64,000 bases of DNA from Gibbula magus (lineage: Eukaryota; Mollusca; Gastropoda; Trochida; Trochidae): assembly GCA_936450465.1 (NCBI GenBank), contig OW388300.1, forward strand, positions 47,692,358 to 47,756,357, read 5' to 3'. Shown in pieces: positions 1-12,403 of the stretch (position 1 is its first letter; each line of letters begins with the position of its first letter). A program made the position numbers and the translations under genes. Under the pieces are notes generated by a model. It saw only the letters and a list, made by a program, of their open reading frames with translations, ran no database searches and was not told the origin of the DNA.

Positions 1-182
1 TATCCATACTATATTCCTAATTGAATCCTATAATCCTATTGAAATCAATTGAATTCTCAAATATGATGTGTGTTGGTTTGGAAATACAAATATAACTTTT
101 ATTTAGCTAATAATTTAAGGATTATTTCCGTGTATTGTGCCTGTATCTAAATAAGACAAGTACTTGTCACCGACGTGACCAT

Positions 183-531
183 GTCCCCCGCCGCAAATAA
201 GAAATGAGCTATAAGGATGGACACACAGCCTGTACTGAGTAATGACCATTACATGTTTGATTCAATTGTTATTATATCATGATTCATAAGGTATCGTGGA
301 AACAAGATTTTATCCTAAACAATTTCAAAGTCTCGTATTGACCCTGACAATGAGGATCACCAAATCAACTGGTGTCTGCGTATTACCCTAATGAAGACTG
401 GTACTCAATTGGAACACTCTAGGTCCAGCAGTGGTAGTGGTAACTTGACGGACGGACGGACGTACGTACGGATGGACGTACGGAGCTGAATACTATATCC
501 AACCGCTCCGCGCTTTGCTGCGGCGGGGGAC
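183..531. repeat. Short inverted-repeat element with internal ACGG tract
   Basis: The left end reads gtcccccgccgcaa (183-196) and the right end is its near-complement, ttgctgcggcgggggac (515-531). An imperfect (ACGG/ACGT)n run lies at about 449-483, near the right end. The GC-rich ends stand out from the AT-rich surroundings. This looks like a small non-autonomous dispersed element of a type common in molluscs; no coding sequence is visible. No clear target duplication was found, so the exact ends are uncertain. Confidence 0.55.
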
Positions 532-540
532 AATAACTAG

Positions 541-1011
541 GTTCTGAATCGGACCTAACTCATAAACTTGAGAACCAGTTAGCTTTATCCATTAACCTCA
601 TAAATGAAGATATCGAGTCTGTTATATTCATAGTTTTGTGAGACTTATAATGGTTATTATACCATACCTTTGTGAAATGTTCTTATCTGATTGCATTGAT
701 AATTGTAAACAAAATCAAAGGAGCATTTGGTCAAACATTTGGTGTTCCATTTACTTTGTCTCATGACATTTTTTGCTAAGAATCGATGATAAATGCTAGC
801 AAATAGAAATGGTAACATTCCAAGCACGAATATGCATTATTAATGAGCCATGGTTGTTATCAAAATGGCACCAAATAAAGTCATGTTTAAGTTTTAAAAA
901 GATCAACACGAAACATGAAAAATGAAACGTGAAAACGACAACAGTTAACAATGAAGTTGAACATATATCGTTAATGCATTAATCATGAAATTTCAGAAAA
1001 GAAAAGAAAAC
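541..1011. other. No recognisable feature
   Basis: AT-rich sequence without a convincing reading frame or repeat. Confidence 0.5.
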
Positions 1012-1046
1012 ATATATATATATATATATCATATATATCATATATA
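1012..1046. repeat. (AT)n microsatellite
   Basis: Alternating A/T run, interrupted by two 'atc' breaks. Confidence 0.85.
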
Positions 1047-1587
1047 ACTCTTTTTCTTCATTTAAGCTGAATTTACAGTCAGAATTGTAATTAACTCATG
1101 GAAACTGTTTCCTCACCATGCTCCATATAACGTCGTGATCTTACGAAATTGCATATTGGTATGTCAGACTAAAATTTTAACCTTGGTGATGTTGTATTAA
1201 TAATAATAGTAATATATATATCGCACACTCTTCCATGCGTGAGAAGCCAGCATGCTATACACTACACCAATATGTTCCAGCAGAATATAATAAGAGCGCT
1301 GCGATTGTGCAAAGTATGTAAATGATACACGTTTTAAGATGAATATTATTTTGTTAGGATGTGTCCAGCATACCAGTAAATTCAGTAACCAACATACGCA
1401 TACTGAGTAAAGAATATCGTATAATACCATCCAAAAACTATTGGAAGACAAAATAAACTTACCCAAAAATATAATTTCATTGTCGACACTATGATGTCAA
1501 TCTCAAGTTTGAAAATAGTGCACATATTATCACTGATTGCGAAATGCTATCATCTAAAACATATAAAGCAAGCCCCCGTTAATATAT

Positions 1588-1741
1588 AGAGATTATTAAC
1601 CAAGTGTGTTTCCGTATCATTAATATCATATTTTTGGAATAAAAATTGTATTATGCGAGCCTCTGGCGAGCATAATACATTATTTTTTATTCCAAATATA
1701 TGATATTAATGATACGGAAACACACGAGGTTAATAATCTCT
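1588..1741. repeat. Long foldback hairpin element
   Basis: The arm at 1588-1656 is the imperfect reverse complement of 1670-1741, leaving a small centre (gagcctctggcgag) of 13 or so bases. The arms are about 70 nt and include the matching blocks tttccgtatcattaatatcat and atgatattaatgatacggaaa. No coding sequence. The structure matches a foldback or MITE-type element and resembles the hairpins at 29302, 33542 and 33988 in size and layout. Confidence 0.8.
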
Positions 1742-2814
1742 TTATCATATTTGTCATTATTAAAATAAGCGTGTTTTTGTAGTAAAAGTGGAAAGAGAAT
1801 TGACCTAGTTTTAGCGGAGTAATATCACAGACGGTACATCAAAGTGATGGTCACGACATCGGCTGTGAAGTGCCTAAAATAGTTCTTAATTAAAACATTT
1901 AAAAAACACATGTGCGCGATTCTTTAAAAAATCAACAGTTGGTCCATGGTTTCTTGTTCATGGAGATCTTTTCAATCAGTTCATAAGCATCTATCTAAAG
2001 CACTCATAAATAAGTTGGTCACGTTGCTAGAACAAGGGAAGTAACTCTAGTTTCGACGTTTTGGAAGCTGCGTTGCCGGGTTGATTCGGATTGCTGCATA
2101 ACAGTATCTTTCGAACTTAAACGGTAATTATTTGTGAGGTGGGATTGTTTCCTTTGTTTATGACAATAAGTACCTTTTAAAGTACCTAATACCGTATGCT
2201 CAGCCCTCAAGAACTGCCAAAATGCTAGTGCGATCGACGAGGCGCGTCGGTATGTCACACACTGACACATCAAGATTCATTTTGTACACAGGACACTGCA
2301 TCTACTTGCTGATGCTTTTGGTTAGCGCACTGAAGTTTTGAATGATTTTTAAAACAAATCTCCAATTATCTTGACTTTGTTAACACTATAAATGCACATA
2401 GTGTACCATATCAGATGATTTCGTATTTTCGAATATCCATTCTTTCAAGCGGAAATACTCGGGTAAACTCCCGGTTACGGTTACGCTTGTCAATGATACG
2501 TAAACAGTTTTAGGATTCGCATGAAAAGAGTGGAATTCTGCGAAAGTAGTTCGTGTATTTGACCTTTGACCTGTTTTGCATATTTATCAGATTTGGATAC
2601 CAAGTTTATCAGATTGCTTTATTGCATCGATAACACCCTCCATTATATGATAAAATCAAATATTGCTGCTGATTTCTGCAGATGTTTTAGTAAGAAATGT
2701 CATTCTAGATTACAAAACCAAACAAAGTTCTGGGAACACTAAATGTTCAGTCATATGAAACAATCAATACATGTATATAATGATCATCAACAACAAAACA
2801 TTGCACATTTTGAT
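1742..2814. other. No recognisable feature
   Basis: A minus-strand open frame at about 2019-2273 has no recognisable domain and low-complexity content. Nothing else was identified. Confidence 0.4.
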
Positions 2815-3170
2815 CAGATGATACTTGAGTGACGTTGTGGTCGAGTATTGAACGTTAACGTCATGCCCTTGAAGGCTTGATAGGCACGAATACCATGGTG
2901 ACAGAGACGCCTGACGACAGTCTGTCAACTGACACAATATCCAACACTGCTAGATGTCGTCACCGTCAGGTGTTGATTCCGCAAGTGAAGCGTCCGTAAA
3001 TAACGGTCTTCGTTGTCGGTCGTGAGTTTCGGTCTTCCACTCCTTGGCCTGTCTGAACTACTTTCAGTCTGTTGTAAACGTGAAATACGCCTGGCAATTA
3101 TGGATCTGCAACATTCCATCTTAGTAGCCACATCGAACAGGTTGACAATAATAATTTGCTCACTGTACAC
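2815..3170 (-). pseudogene. Tc1/mariner-type transposase, N-terminal fragment
   Basis: Minus-strand translation from 3170 gives a helix-turn-helix region followed by the family hallmark RPRSGRPKLTT and then EDRYLRTLHLRNQHLT. This is the paired-like DNA-binding domain of Tc1-type transposases. After an in-frame stop (near 2925) the frame continues with QTVVRRLCHHGIRAYQAF, a standard Tc1 segment, and a short tail to about 2815. The DDE catalytic core is missing. Only about 115 codons of a protein usually near 340 residues remain, so this is a dead copy. Its start lies about 40 bp from the terminal repeat, closer than usual, which suggests an internal deletion of the leader. Family assignment is firm; activity is excluded. 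Confidence 0.8.
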
Positions 3171-3211
3171 TCATTAATAGTTCTTTGGTGTTTCTTTTGG
3201 ACCCTAGTTTA
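2815..3211 (-). mobile_element. Tc1-like transposon fragment (5' end)
   Basis: Read on the minus strand, the fragment opens at 3211 with TAAACTAGGGTCCAAAAG. Essentially the same terminus occurs at 4596 and, more diverged, at 23823. About 40 bp inside it a transposase reading frame starts. The fragment runs to about 2815 and then loses similarity; no second terminus was found, so the element is truncated. Confidence 0.7.
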
Positions 3212-4595
3212 GGTGGACGTTCATCACAAGATATGATCTATACCAGTTGTATTGAATAAACTGTTTTAGATAAAAGCATATTCTTATGTTTAAACGCACA
3301 ATGCAGACATACATACCTTGAAAAGAGCAATAACTGATTTCAACTACTTTCCAATGAAGTGTTTTTATTAATTTCTTAAGTATAGTGATAAATGACATTG
3401 GAAATACGAGATTACCTTTTTGTTATACGTTAATATGTTTTCTTTTAAACTGGTAGTAATTTCTTAAGTTATAATCCGCTAATATGCCTGTAACGTATTG
3501 GACAGAAAGAATTTGAAGCACAAGATAAAAGAAAACTGAATATGTCAGCTTGTAAATGTTCGCAGATAATTGTCAGATGTCAGATAGGAGAAATAATTTC
3601 GATAGAAGAAATAATTGACATGGTACTGTAAAGTGACATGAATCCTAAACTGGATGGAATTACGAATATGTTTTGAAGTTTTGTTTCCGAAGTAAACTTG
3701 TAAAACCTATCAGTGATGTGGGATTTGTATTTGACAATACAAATAAGCCGTGACAAGCTACAACTGAAGCAGTTAGATAAATATGCAAGCATAAACTTGA
3801 AGATACAAAATACTTGTTTTATTTAACTCCAGCACAAGTCTTACATTCATGAGCCAACGCCATTTCGATTTTGGGGTGACACTTACATGCAGATGATCCC
3901 GAAACATGCTGAACAGTTCTAACATTTGATGTTTGTATTACGCTGGTTTAGTTATGCTGTATGATTCTGAAGTATCTTCCACAGCTGTGAAATACTAGCA
4001 GAATAGTAGATACAGGTTTTCTTTAATGTGTCAATCAAATTGTAATTTCTGTTCATCATTAGATAAGATTCTCTCTCTCTCCAAATGAAATGAGGCATAG
4101 CAACAAGGAGATCGAAAGGATGATTGATGATAGATTAAATATCAAAGTGTTTTTTCATGAAAGCTTCCTCAACTTCACAGATACCATTTAGACCTGCTTA
4201 ATGGGAAGTTATATTTGAAGTTATGTTCAATCAAAGCTGTTAAAAAGTAGATTCTCAAATGTAGTTATGTAGCCGAAATATGTGTTATGCTAACAAACAC
4301 ACTCGTCAGTCACAGCCATATCAACGAGACCTAACAATCAATATTCTGTGATTTATTTTAAACATAAACCAACGTGCCAGTACTGAATGCCTCATTTCCA
4401 TGACCAATCAGCATAGTGATTATAAATTTACTGATCACTGGTGATTGGTTGGTGATGTGTTCCAATCCTATAGTGTGATCCCACATATAACACATTTGAT
4501 TGCTATCGAAATTAACCATATTCCGATGATGAAACAAACATACGTCACAAGATTAAATATATGAGAATGTCATTGATTTGATGTTATATTGTTAA
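3212..4595. other. No gene; imperfect hairpin at 4401-4457
   Basis: AT-rich spacer. The only structure noticed is an imperfect inverted repeat (accaatcagcatagtgat against atcactggtgattggt) near 4401-4457. Confidence 0.4.
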
Positions 4596-4597
4596 TA

Positions 4598-5708
4598 AAC
4601 TAGTGTCCAAAAGAAACGATACCATTTTTAAAAAAAATATCTTTTTACGTATTAACACATGGTTTTGCGTACCCCAGATCCCAAATGCAGTGTATTCAAT
4701 CGAAAATACCGAGAACATGTTATCACATCAGGAGAAATGGTGCACTTTATGAAAATCACATTATTTTAGGTAGCATAGTTTGCAACTGCAGATAAAATGT
4801 ATAATGATATCACAGCAACAAAAAGCACAGAAGAAAATATCGGGTTTGACAGCCATTGAGAATGAGAGAGCCGTTGCAATTGTCACATAGCGAGTCTCAC
4901 ACGCCGACGACGGCAGAAGGTTCGGTTGCGCGCGCATAGCAGTCACCAGGTTAACGCAACTGTCACGTGAAAGAGATCGGACAACATGCAGATCGAGAAG
5001 AAGGTGATTACGCTTATTGAAGACCGTCACATCCGGGTATTTCATCTCCGAAACCCATTCATCATTATGACGTTAACGTCAAAGACGTCAATGAGACACA
5101 TGATTAGCAGACAAACTTGGTAAAAGAGATTGAAGATTCATGATATCTGAACACGTCGTCCATACCAAAAAACGTTCCTGAGGCCTCAACAATAAGTAAA
5201 CAGACAGACGAATTCAACGTTGGCAACAGTGAGACTGAGCACTGGTCATGCTCTCATATGGGAACAGATTTTGCATCTTCAAGAGCAATGGTAGACATCG
5301 TGTATACCGAAGAATTAGTGACCTTTTTGCTCTGAATTGCGGCCATCAAGTTAGCCCAATCCTCCTTGATGAATGACAAAGCTTATCTTCTGACGTCATC
5401 CGACGTCTGACGTTATCAACCCGTAGACGTGTACTAGCCCGTACTGACGCTCGGGATGGACTTAGTGACGCCTCTTTTGACGTTTTCAACATTTGTCTCG
5501 GTCATTTGTGTGAATGAACTTTTCATTTTCAGACCCCTCACATCAATACAGACCTGTACAAATGAATGCAAAGTACAGATTGAATTTTATACACGTGTTA
5601 AATGAACGAAATCTCAAAAGAATAATACCAATTTCAAATTTCTGTGTCGTTAAGTTTTTCTGTAATGGCCGCTCAAAGATAGGTATCGTTTAATTTTTAC
5701 ACTAGTTT
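4598..5708 (+). mobile_element. Tc1-like transposon, both ends present, degenerate
   Basis: The left terminus is AACTAGTGTCCAAAAG at 4598. The right end, read in reverse from 5708, gives AAACTAGTGTAAAAATTAAAC, a decayed copy of it. TA dinucleotides flank both sides (4596-4597 and 5709-5710), as expected for a Tc1/mariner insertion. The length of about 1.1 kb is below the usual 1.6-1.7 kb, so the interior has deletions. It encloses a plus-strand transposase pseudogene. Confidence 0.7.
4855..5490 (+). pseudogene. Tc1-like transposase, frameshifted
   Basis: Plus-strand translation shows, in shifting frames, an N-terminal helix-turn-helix stretch (ERAVAIV...RRFGCARIAVTRLTQ), then EDRHIRVFHLRNPF, the conserved segment after the GRPR hook. 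Later come RRPYQKTFLRP, a remnant of the WPSxSPDLNP motif (RPSS*PNP near 5343), and a C-terminal piece RRLTLSTRRRVLARTDARDG. At least three frame changes and several stops are present. The middle with the first catalytic aspartates is not recognisable. Each segment matches a known Tc1 transposase block in the correct order. The apparent cluster of GACGTC motifs here is simply part of this old coding sequence. Confidence 0.75.
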
Positions 5709-5710
5709 TA

Positions 5711-6167
5711 TTTCCGTTTTTGTAAATATTTATAACTGTATGTTTGGAAGATATCCAAGAATGTTTAATTAAAAAGGCAAGTTTGGATTTATTATTGTTA
5801 TTTGATTACAAGGCCATCAACTATAGCAATGACTAATTACATTAAATGACTTGATGTTAAACTTGACCTGATGACTATGACAAGTAAATAGTATGACAAA
5901 GTATATTTACTTACATATTCTAATGACTGCACCTATTGATTATTCCAGTGACACATATGGTATTGAAACAAAATAACTCATTACAACCGATTGTTTGCAT
6001 AAAGACACATGAAAATAAAGTGAATTTAAATGACATTTGTAAATGATTGCTGCGGGTCGCATAAGTCGTGTTATAATGGCAGTACCTAAATGAGAATTGA
6101 ATCTGTCAAACAGATTATGCCATTACTTGACAGTTGTGCACTAAGATTTAGCTTAATGTCCCCGCAG
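5711..6167. other. No recognisable feature
   Basis: AT-rich spacer with nothing identified, up to a possible splice acceptor at 6166-6167. Confidence 0.4.
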
Positions 6168-6420
6168 AGAAGTGGCGCTAAATGTTCTTGTCTGGACACA
6201 CATTGAGACACGAACATATCCTTTAAGATCCATTAGTCGTATATATGTGTATAATATGTCAAAGACAGAACGATCTAGGATACAAAACCAACAAACTTTT
6301 TGTTATAGTATGTTATATAACCTGATGCAACTCGACAAGAACACTATACTTGTGCCAGATGAAGTCGATTTTGAATGGACATATCTCGAAAAGAGATATA
6401 TGTGCACATACAAACCCTAA
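6168..6420 (+). CDS. Candidate terminal coding exon, unknown protein
   Basis: A splice-acceptor-like tract, ttaatgtccccgcag, ends at 6167. From there a frame of about 83 codons stays open to TAA at 6418-6420. The predicted peptide is of mixed composition rather than low complexity, with charged segments such as MSKTERSRIQNQQ and PDEVDFEWTYLEKRYM. I recognise no domain. No upstream exon was identified, and no clear AATAAA follows closely. A chance open frame is a real alternative in DNA this AT-rich; the acceptor and balanced amino-acid use are the only support. Confidence 0.25.
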
Positions 6421-7339
6421 TAGAAATCGTTATTTCTGAGTCATTGCCTTGAGAGGTCACTGTATTTATTCATGACATTTTTGTGGACGATTTGATTTTG
6501 TAAGTAAAATATCTTAATAACATTTTCTTTGAATAGTAAATAAGTGTAAGGCAGACTAGACCGGCATTAAACGATTTAATCTCTAATTTCATGATTACGA
6601 GGTTGTGTATAACTGCAGATATTCTAATATAAATTCAGACTTCGAAATTTAAGCGTTGTGCTCTCTGCTGATTGGATTTAACAAGGTCATGTGACCGGTA
6701 TACATTTTCATAAACACAAGATTGACAGCTGAAAAGGATAACCTTCATACTCTGACGTTTACATAAAATAACCGCGGTACTACTTTATCACTGTATCATT
6801 GCGCAATTATGACACTGCTATTTTATGCTCTTTTCTTGATTAAACTTTTAAAAAACCTTACAACGTTAATTCTTATTGCACTTTGATTGAAAGTTTGATT
6901 AAAACAGCATGTTAGAACAAAAATTAAATACTTTAGTCATATTTTCTGTGAACTACGTTTTGCACGCCTTGACACTTAAGTGATGCGGTATTATTGTTGG
7001 CGGAGCTTAGCGCCTGATCTAAGACAATACTGAACATTTCTTTACATTTTTGCAGAGTTTTTTATATTCAAAAGTATATTTACTTATTAGAAATCGCTTA
7101 AATTGCAAAGTTTGAATTTATAAGAAATAGATTCAATAATGTGTTTGTTCACTGGCTTATAAACGGTTTGAAAGTTCAAGGTAAACTGTAGAATAAATGC
7201 CGTCGATAAGCTCCGGCATTTAATGCATTAAGTCTTGTAATTAGCTGTGCAACTTACATCTATCAAAGGGGTACTAGATATAAACATAATTTAACTACCG
7301 GTTCTTCGAGCTCGTTTTTATCAAGGTCAAGAGGGTCGA
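6421..7339. other. No recognisable feature
   Basis: AT-rich spacer; no frame or repeat worth reporting. Confidence 0.4.
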
Positions 7340-7430
7340 ATGCATACGGTATTGTTTGGGTCAGTTGTAGAATTGGTTCTAGACGCTGAGGTTATGGGTT
7401 CGAATAGTCACAAAAAATTAACAGGAATTT
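7340..7430 (+). repeat. tRNA-derived SINE head (fragment)
   Basis: An A-box-like stretch, gtagaattggttct (7367-7380), is followed by a good B box, gggttcgaatagtc (7396-7409), at tRNA-like spacing. An A-rich patch follows. It does not fold as a complete functional tRNA in my reading, so a SINE head is the better call. Confidence 0.5.
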
Positions 7431-8528
7431 AACAATTATAATAAACAATAAATAAAATGAGTACAAATGAATTCGTTTAGTGAAAGATGAGAAATAAATT
7501 TGTAGTTCTACACATTAAACAGCTGAAAATCTTATGTGCATGACCGTGTAAACCCTAAGCCTTCCGAAGTTCTATGTAAACCATCAAAGTCCACGCTGGA
7601 CATGACAGATTAACTCTCTGTTCCAGGCCAATGTACTTATACTTGTCTTGGTACGTCTCACTTAATTTCTGCCATCTCAGGACAAACCTAATTATAAGCT
7701 ACACTAGTGATGTATAAGGCAATAGGACTAAACAAATTTGATAGCAAGTGTACTTTGAAACAGTTGCTTTACAGCAAACAGTTTATGAACGAATATTTCT
7801 GTGTGTCAGATGTAGATAATTATACAAAAACATGAACCTGTCGAATAATGTCACGTACCAGGCATAAATAGTCAGTGCAATCACATATTGATGATCATAT
7901 TCACATAATGACAACGGTGTACTTTTCAAAAAATATACGGAATTACTATTTGTGAAAATACTAAAGAAAATGTATTAAATAATGATGACGGCACTTTGAC
8001 ATGAATGATCATAACTTCACTCATGTAAAACTCATAAACGGCCATAAATGTTTACATGTGCACAGAAACGGGAAACACTGTGCAAAACAACCGAACATCT
8101 GACAACATTAAGCTTTAATATCTTACTTCGTATAATGATATCTTTAACATTTTATGATCGTAAAGATTAAGTCATATGTAAATCACTATACCCTATGTTG
8201 TGTTTGGAAGCACATGGCATGTCTTGTTGAAACGACGGGACAGAAAACATATATAGTCGACGATCAACTCCCATCCACTATGAAAGTGAGTAGTTGGGTA
8301 TAGCAAGGTTTATGAAGAAAGTCGTTTTGTAATGTCATGTATATGTATTGTTTGTATTTATTGTATTTTATTAATGTTATTTTCACTTTTTATTATGATT
8401 CCATTAATCTAAATCCAACCAACGCATTTCTCTTCAAAGTAAGCTGTACATGATAAGCTGTTTCTGACAATTGTCTAATTTTTAAAACAAATCGGTGTCT
8501 TTGAGTAATTTGAAGATAATAGTATATA
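7431..8528. other. No recognisable feature
   Basis: AT-rich spacer with nothing identified. Confidence 0.4.
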
Positions 8529-8711
8529 AAGTGAGGGAGTGAGGGAGGGAGAGTGAATGAGTGAGTGAATGAACGAGTGAATGAGTGAGGGAGGGAGGGA
8601 GTTAGTGATCATTAGTAAGTGAGGGAGAGAGTGAGAAGGGGAGGGACGAAGGGGCTGAGGGAGTGAGGGAGGGAGGGAGAGGGAATGAGTGAGGTAGTGA
8701 GTGAGAGTTAG
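8529..8711. repeat. Imperfect (GAGT/GAGG)n purine-rich microsatellite
   Basis: Nearly all-purine strand made of gagt, gagg and gaat tetranucleotides with occasional breaks. Confidence 0.9.
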
Positions 8712-8779
8712 TTTTTATTTAACATTGCTTAAGCAATGTTGCAGCCATAACCTCTTGGTGACCAACGATTATAAATATC

Positions 8780-9190
8780 AGACCAGTCAAGCTGAAAGTA
8801 TATAAAAAAATGAGGATCACCTTTTAAATGAATTCGTTCTCAAAACCATTAGCATGTTGATTTTAAAATCAGTTCCATTCGCCAAAGTACGAGGAAAGAA
8901 CAATCAATCATAATAGAATTCCTGATGCGCCAAGGATATGCAAGGAACTAGAACTAGGTTTAATCGCAAGAACTCAGTCACCACACTGTTCTAGATCAAC
9001 ATGTCTACAATTCCCAGATATAATCGATGTTCTCATTTAAAGAGATTCTATCCATGGCATCAATGGGGTCCGTGTCTATTTTGAACAATATCTTACATGT
9101 TATGTCCTGGAAGTTTCTTCTCTACTTGTCATACGATCAGAACTAAACTTTAATGAGCAAATGGGAACCGAAGAGTTTTGTTAACTTGTC
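8780..9190 (+). repeat. Dispersed repeat, copy 1 (second copy at 15800-16450)
   Basis: Shared blocks with the 15.8-16.4 kb copy, in the same order, include ggatcac, attcgttctcaaaaccattagcatgttga against gatgagaaccatcagcatattga, aatcaatcat and a later part reading cttacatgttatgtcctgg against cttacatgttttgtcctgg. Estimated identity is 75-80%. Non-coding. Confidence 0.65.
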
Positions 9191-9478
9191 GATCAAAGTT
9201 CATTACTCTCCAGTTCTTCAGCATGTGATTGACTTTGAAACTTGAAACTTGAAATTATCGTGCAGAAGAAACGCTAGATATTTTACAAAGTCCAAACAAA
9301 ACTGTTCGAACGATCTGCAGATTGTGATCATTCCAAGATTGCAAGAAATATATACACCAAAGAGAAACTCACCAATTTGATAGTAACTAAAAGGTTTTTT
9401 ACTTCAACAAAATTATCCAGACCACTTGATACGTGATAGTATACAAAAGGCGTTAAAAACGGAACAACAATAGCTGAG

Positions 9479-9755
9479 ATCTAAGAGGGATAAAGACATT
9501 AATACTCAGAATAATCTCACTCTTGTATCTACATTCAATCATAGTCATGATAGCACTATGCCTATTGTCAAGCGCTATTGTCAAGTCCGAGTCAAAAAAT
9601 GAAAAAGATTGTTAATAAATACAACTTTATTAACAGTCGTAAGCAACCCAAACACCTACGCAAAATGTTAACTGCATCTAGATTTGACTCGATTGATGTT
9701 GTTCCAAAAGTCTCTAAATGTGGAGACTCTCGTTGCCACACGTGTCAAAGCATAG
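9479..9755 (+). pseudogene. PLE protein, linker before the GIY-YIG domain (5' piece)
   Basis: The piece begins with a recognisable LVSTFNHS block (about 9520-9543). A frame change follows, then an open frame at about 9578-9755 containing INSRKQPKHLRKML and the cysteine cluster SKCGDSRCHTCQSI. The C-x4-C-x2-C pattern ahead of the nuclease is typical of Penelope-like proteins. The frame stops being PLE exactly at 9755, where the inserted transposon starts, and the next PLE codon resumes at 13185. The apparent continuation of this frame to 9829 is transposon sequence and not part of the protein. Confidence 0.75.
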
Positions 9756-9794
9756 TCAGTCAGGGACATGTCGGCTTTCCGTCTCGTTACAATG

Positions 9795-9991
9795 GGACGG
9801 TATGCCGTCCAAAAATTATTGTCTTATAGAGATGGCATGCCGTCTATAAAACGTATAAGACGGTATCCCGTCTTAATGATTCAGGGGAGAGTTCATTGTG
9901 TCAAATGTTAAAAAATTAAGACGGCATGCCATCTTCATATTTCACAAGACGGCATGCTGTCTCATATTTAAAAATATAACAGCATGGCTGT
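9795..9991. repeat. Left cluster of 16-bp AGACGGCATGCCGTCT palindromes
   Basis: Near-perfect copies start at 9795, 9830, 9858, 9919 and 9947, with a weaker one at 9979. Start-to-start spacing is 35 or 28 bp for adjacent pairs. They begin just inside the left terminal repeat of the 3.4-kb transposon. Confidence 0.85.
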
Positions 9992-10454
9992 ATTGAGTTT
10001 ACTTGGGAGTTACCGACTGAGACCGAGGTGTTCCAGTTAGAGCCCTCGTGCACGTGAATCACGAGGCAGAGGTGTTCATGTTTCACGTGCTCGATGGTTC
10101 GTCTAACTTGAACCCAATCTCAACACTACATCAAACCACAAACAGAATTGACAACATTTTAGTTTTATTTTCAGTTCTCATTTGTTTGACATAATAGGGT
10201 AAAAGAGACGTGTCCTTGTCAGAAAAAAGTGTCTATATTAGGCAGCTCACAGAAAGCATGAACTAATCGTGATGCACGTGGAAATGTACAAGTTGGTACT
10301 GTCAATGTCAATATCGTCAGCTTACAAAATAAAAATAAAACAAACCCCACAATACAACATATTGTCTTTATAAAAATGTGCACTTCCATTTAAAGTTACT
10401 GCAGCGTGTCTATTTGTATACTTTTTTGCTGCATTGTGTCACTTTAAAACATTT

Positions 10455-10680
10455 TTCTATACAATATATTACGTTTAGAGGGTAAACCATCTCATTATCG
10501 GACCCAAAAAGCTGTATCAGTAGTCTTGGTTTAAATTGGAAAAGCGACAGTTTTGTGGAAGTCTTCAGTGTGAGTAGTAGTTTGCTTGGTTTCATACAAT
10601 TTAGAGAGGTTGACAGCAAGATAATTGGCCATTCCATCATGCCATATTTTAACTCCACTCTGAGTGTTAAAGAACCATTG
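10455..10680. repeat. Dispersed repeat, copy 1 (second copy at 29687-29905)
   Basis: Shared landmarks are atacaatatatt, gttagagggtaaa, gtgagtag/gtgagaggtag and ggccattccatcatg, in the same order at both sites. No coding function was recognised; a minus-strand open frame across it is likely chance. Confidence 0.6.
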
Positions 10681-11344
10681 AGTATGTTAGTGTTTTAACT
10701 ACAACATTATGTTTATGTGTATCAATCGCTTGGGAAATCTACAAAACTATGACACATAATTTTCATATCACAGCAATCCGATGAAATTTGGTTTTAAAGA
10801 CAAGTAAGCCTTAGATTAACGCGCGTCAATAGAATCTAACATCATATTAACAGTTTTTCCTTTTCTGTATAAAAACAGTACCAACTAGCAACATTTCCGA
10901 GGCGTGTTGGCTTATCAATTTTACAAGTCGCCACAATGTCAACCCATATGAAGCTCGTTTTTCTCAAGTGCTTTCAACTGAATGTGACAATTATTTCAAA
11001 AGATCCTGTTAATATACAAATTATTGACATTTTACCTGTTAAATGTATTTTATTGTGATTATACCCGCAAATTATGACAGATAAAGTATCTGTAAAAACT
11101 AATAAATAAACGCCAAAAAGTTATATTTATATTTTTTAAATACTCATAAACTGTCTCTTGTATTTGTTTGTTTATTTTTATGTTTATTTGGGAGAAAACC
11201 AGCGAGAGTAATGTATTTTTATTTAGAACGGCGTGCTATAGTTCCTTTAAAGTGACAATAAAATAGAGCCATGGGCTCTGTAGCTCAACAGGATTTTATT
11301 GATTTATTATCTAAGGTTGAATATCTAAGTTATCTCAAGTAAAA

Positions 11345-12400
11345 TGTTAACAAGCAAAAAATAGGTTTTTAGATCATCACCCCTGTGACCTGTATTTGGA
11401 GTCACAGGGTAACCAATCCTACAATTAAGAATCACCTTTGACCAAAGAGTCTCTACACAACATTTCACCTTTTGTAGAGCTTTACATACTTGAGATAAAG
11501 ATGAAAATAGGTCTTTGGGTCATGACCCGTGACCTAGATTGGGGTCACAGGGTCACACAATCTACAATTTTAGAATCCCCAGAAGGAGAAGAAGTTGAAA
11601 ATGGTTTATAAGGATGTCACCCCTGTGACCCCATTTGAGGTCACGGGGTCACAAGATCTACAATTTAGAATCCCCATTGGCCAAGGAGTCTGCACACCAC
11701 CTTTCAGCTCTCTAGATCTTTTGGAACTGGAGAAGAAGATACAAATAGGTTTTTAAGGATGTGACCCCTGTGACCCAATTTGGGGTCATGGGGTCACGAA
11801 ATCTACAATTTAGAATCCCCATTGGCCAAGGAGTCTGCACATAAAATTTCAGCTCTGTGGAGTCATTGGTTCTGGAGAAGAAGTCGAAAAAGAGAAAAGT
11901 TTACGGACGGACGGACTGACGGACGGACGGATGGACGGACGCCGGACAACATGCCATGCCATAAGCCCATCGGGCCTTTCAGGCCTGATGAGCTAAAAAT
12001 AAGATTACTTTGCAAACTTATAACTATTTTGGTAAAATAAAATCTAAGAACTCTAATCAATTGCTCAATCAATTAAATAGAAATGTCCATCTCATGTCAT
12101 CGGGTTGCAGTGTTAGTTCACTCGCCCAGAAACCATCAGAATTAGAGATCTACAACTTATAATCCCTATATGCCAAGGTGTCGACGAAGAAGACGACTTA
12201 TAAATGATTGTTTTACCTGTGGTCCTTGCTTGGGGTCACGTAATCAACAAATCTACAATTTATAATTCCAATGGCCTAAGAGTCTAAACACAATATTTCA
12301 GATTTCGAGAGTCAGTGTTTCTTATGAAGTCCAAAAACTTAAAGCTAAAAGACTGAAGGATGGACGACCGCCGGAAACCATGCAATGTCACCGGCCTTTC
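11345..12400 (+). repeat. Tandem repeat of about 145 bp with (ACGG)n tails
   Basis: About five units, some shortened. Each carries 'cccctgtgacc...ggggtcac', 'atctacaatttagaatcccc', 'ggccaaggagtctgcac' and 'ctggagaagaag'. The fourth ends in an ACGG tract (about 11905-11940) followed by ccatgccataagcccatcgg and ggcctgatgagctaaaaat. The last unit ends in a shorter ggatggacgaccgccgg. This layout is a familiar molluscan dispersed repeat. Its position inside the 3.4-kb transposon means it was either captured by it or inserted into it. Confidence 0.75.
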
Positions 12401-12403
12401 TTT

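Noticed and set aside
5064..5500. Cluster of GACGTC-type sites as an enhancer
   Set aside because: The sites lie in degenerate Tc1 transposase coding sequence (for example the RRLTLSTRRRVLARTDARDG segment), which explains them better.
7367..7409. Functional tRNA gene
   Set aside because: A and B boxes are present, but I could not form the four stems and no terminator is placed correctly; a SINE head is more likely.
9753..9829. Extension of the PLE frame past 9755 (SQGHVGFPSR...)
   Set aside because: This part is the terminal repeat of the inserted transposon; the real continuation is at 13185.
11780..12072. Thr/Asp/Gly- or Val/Arg/Pro-Ser-rich frames on both strands
   Set aside because: They arise from the (ACGG)n tail of a molluscan-type repeat.
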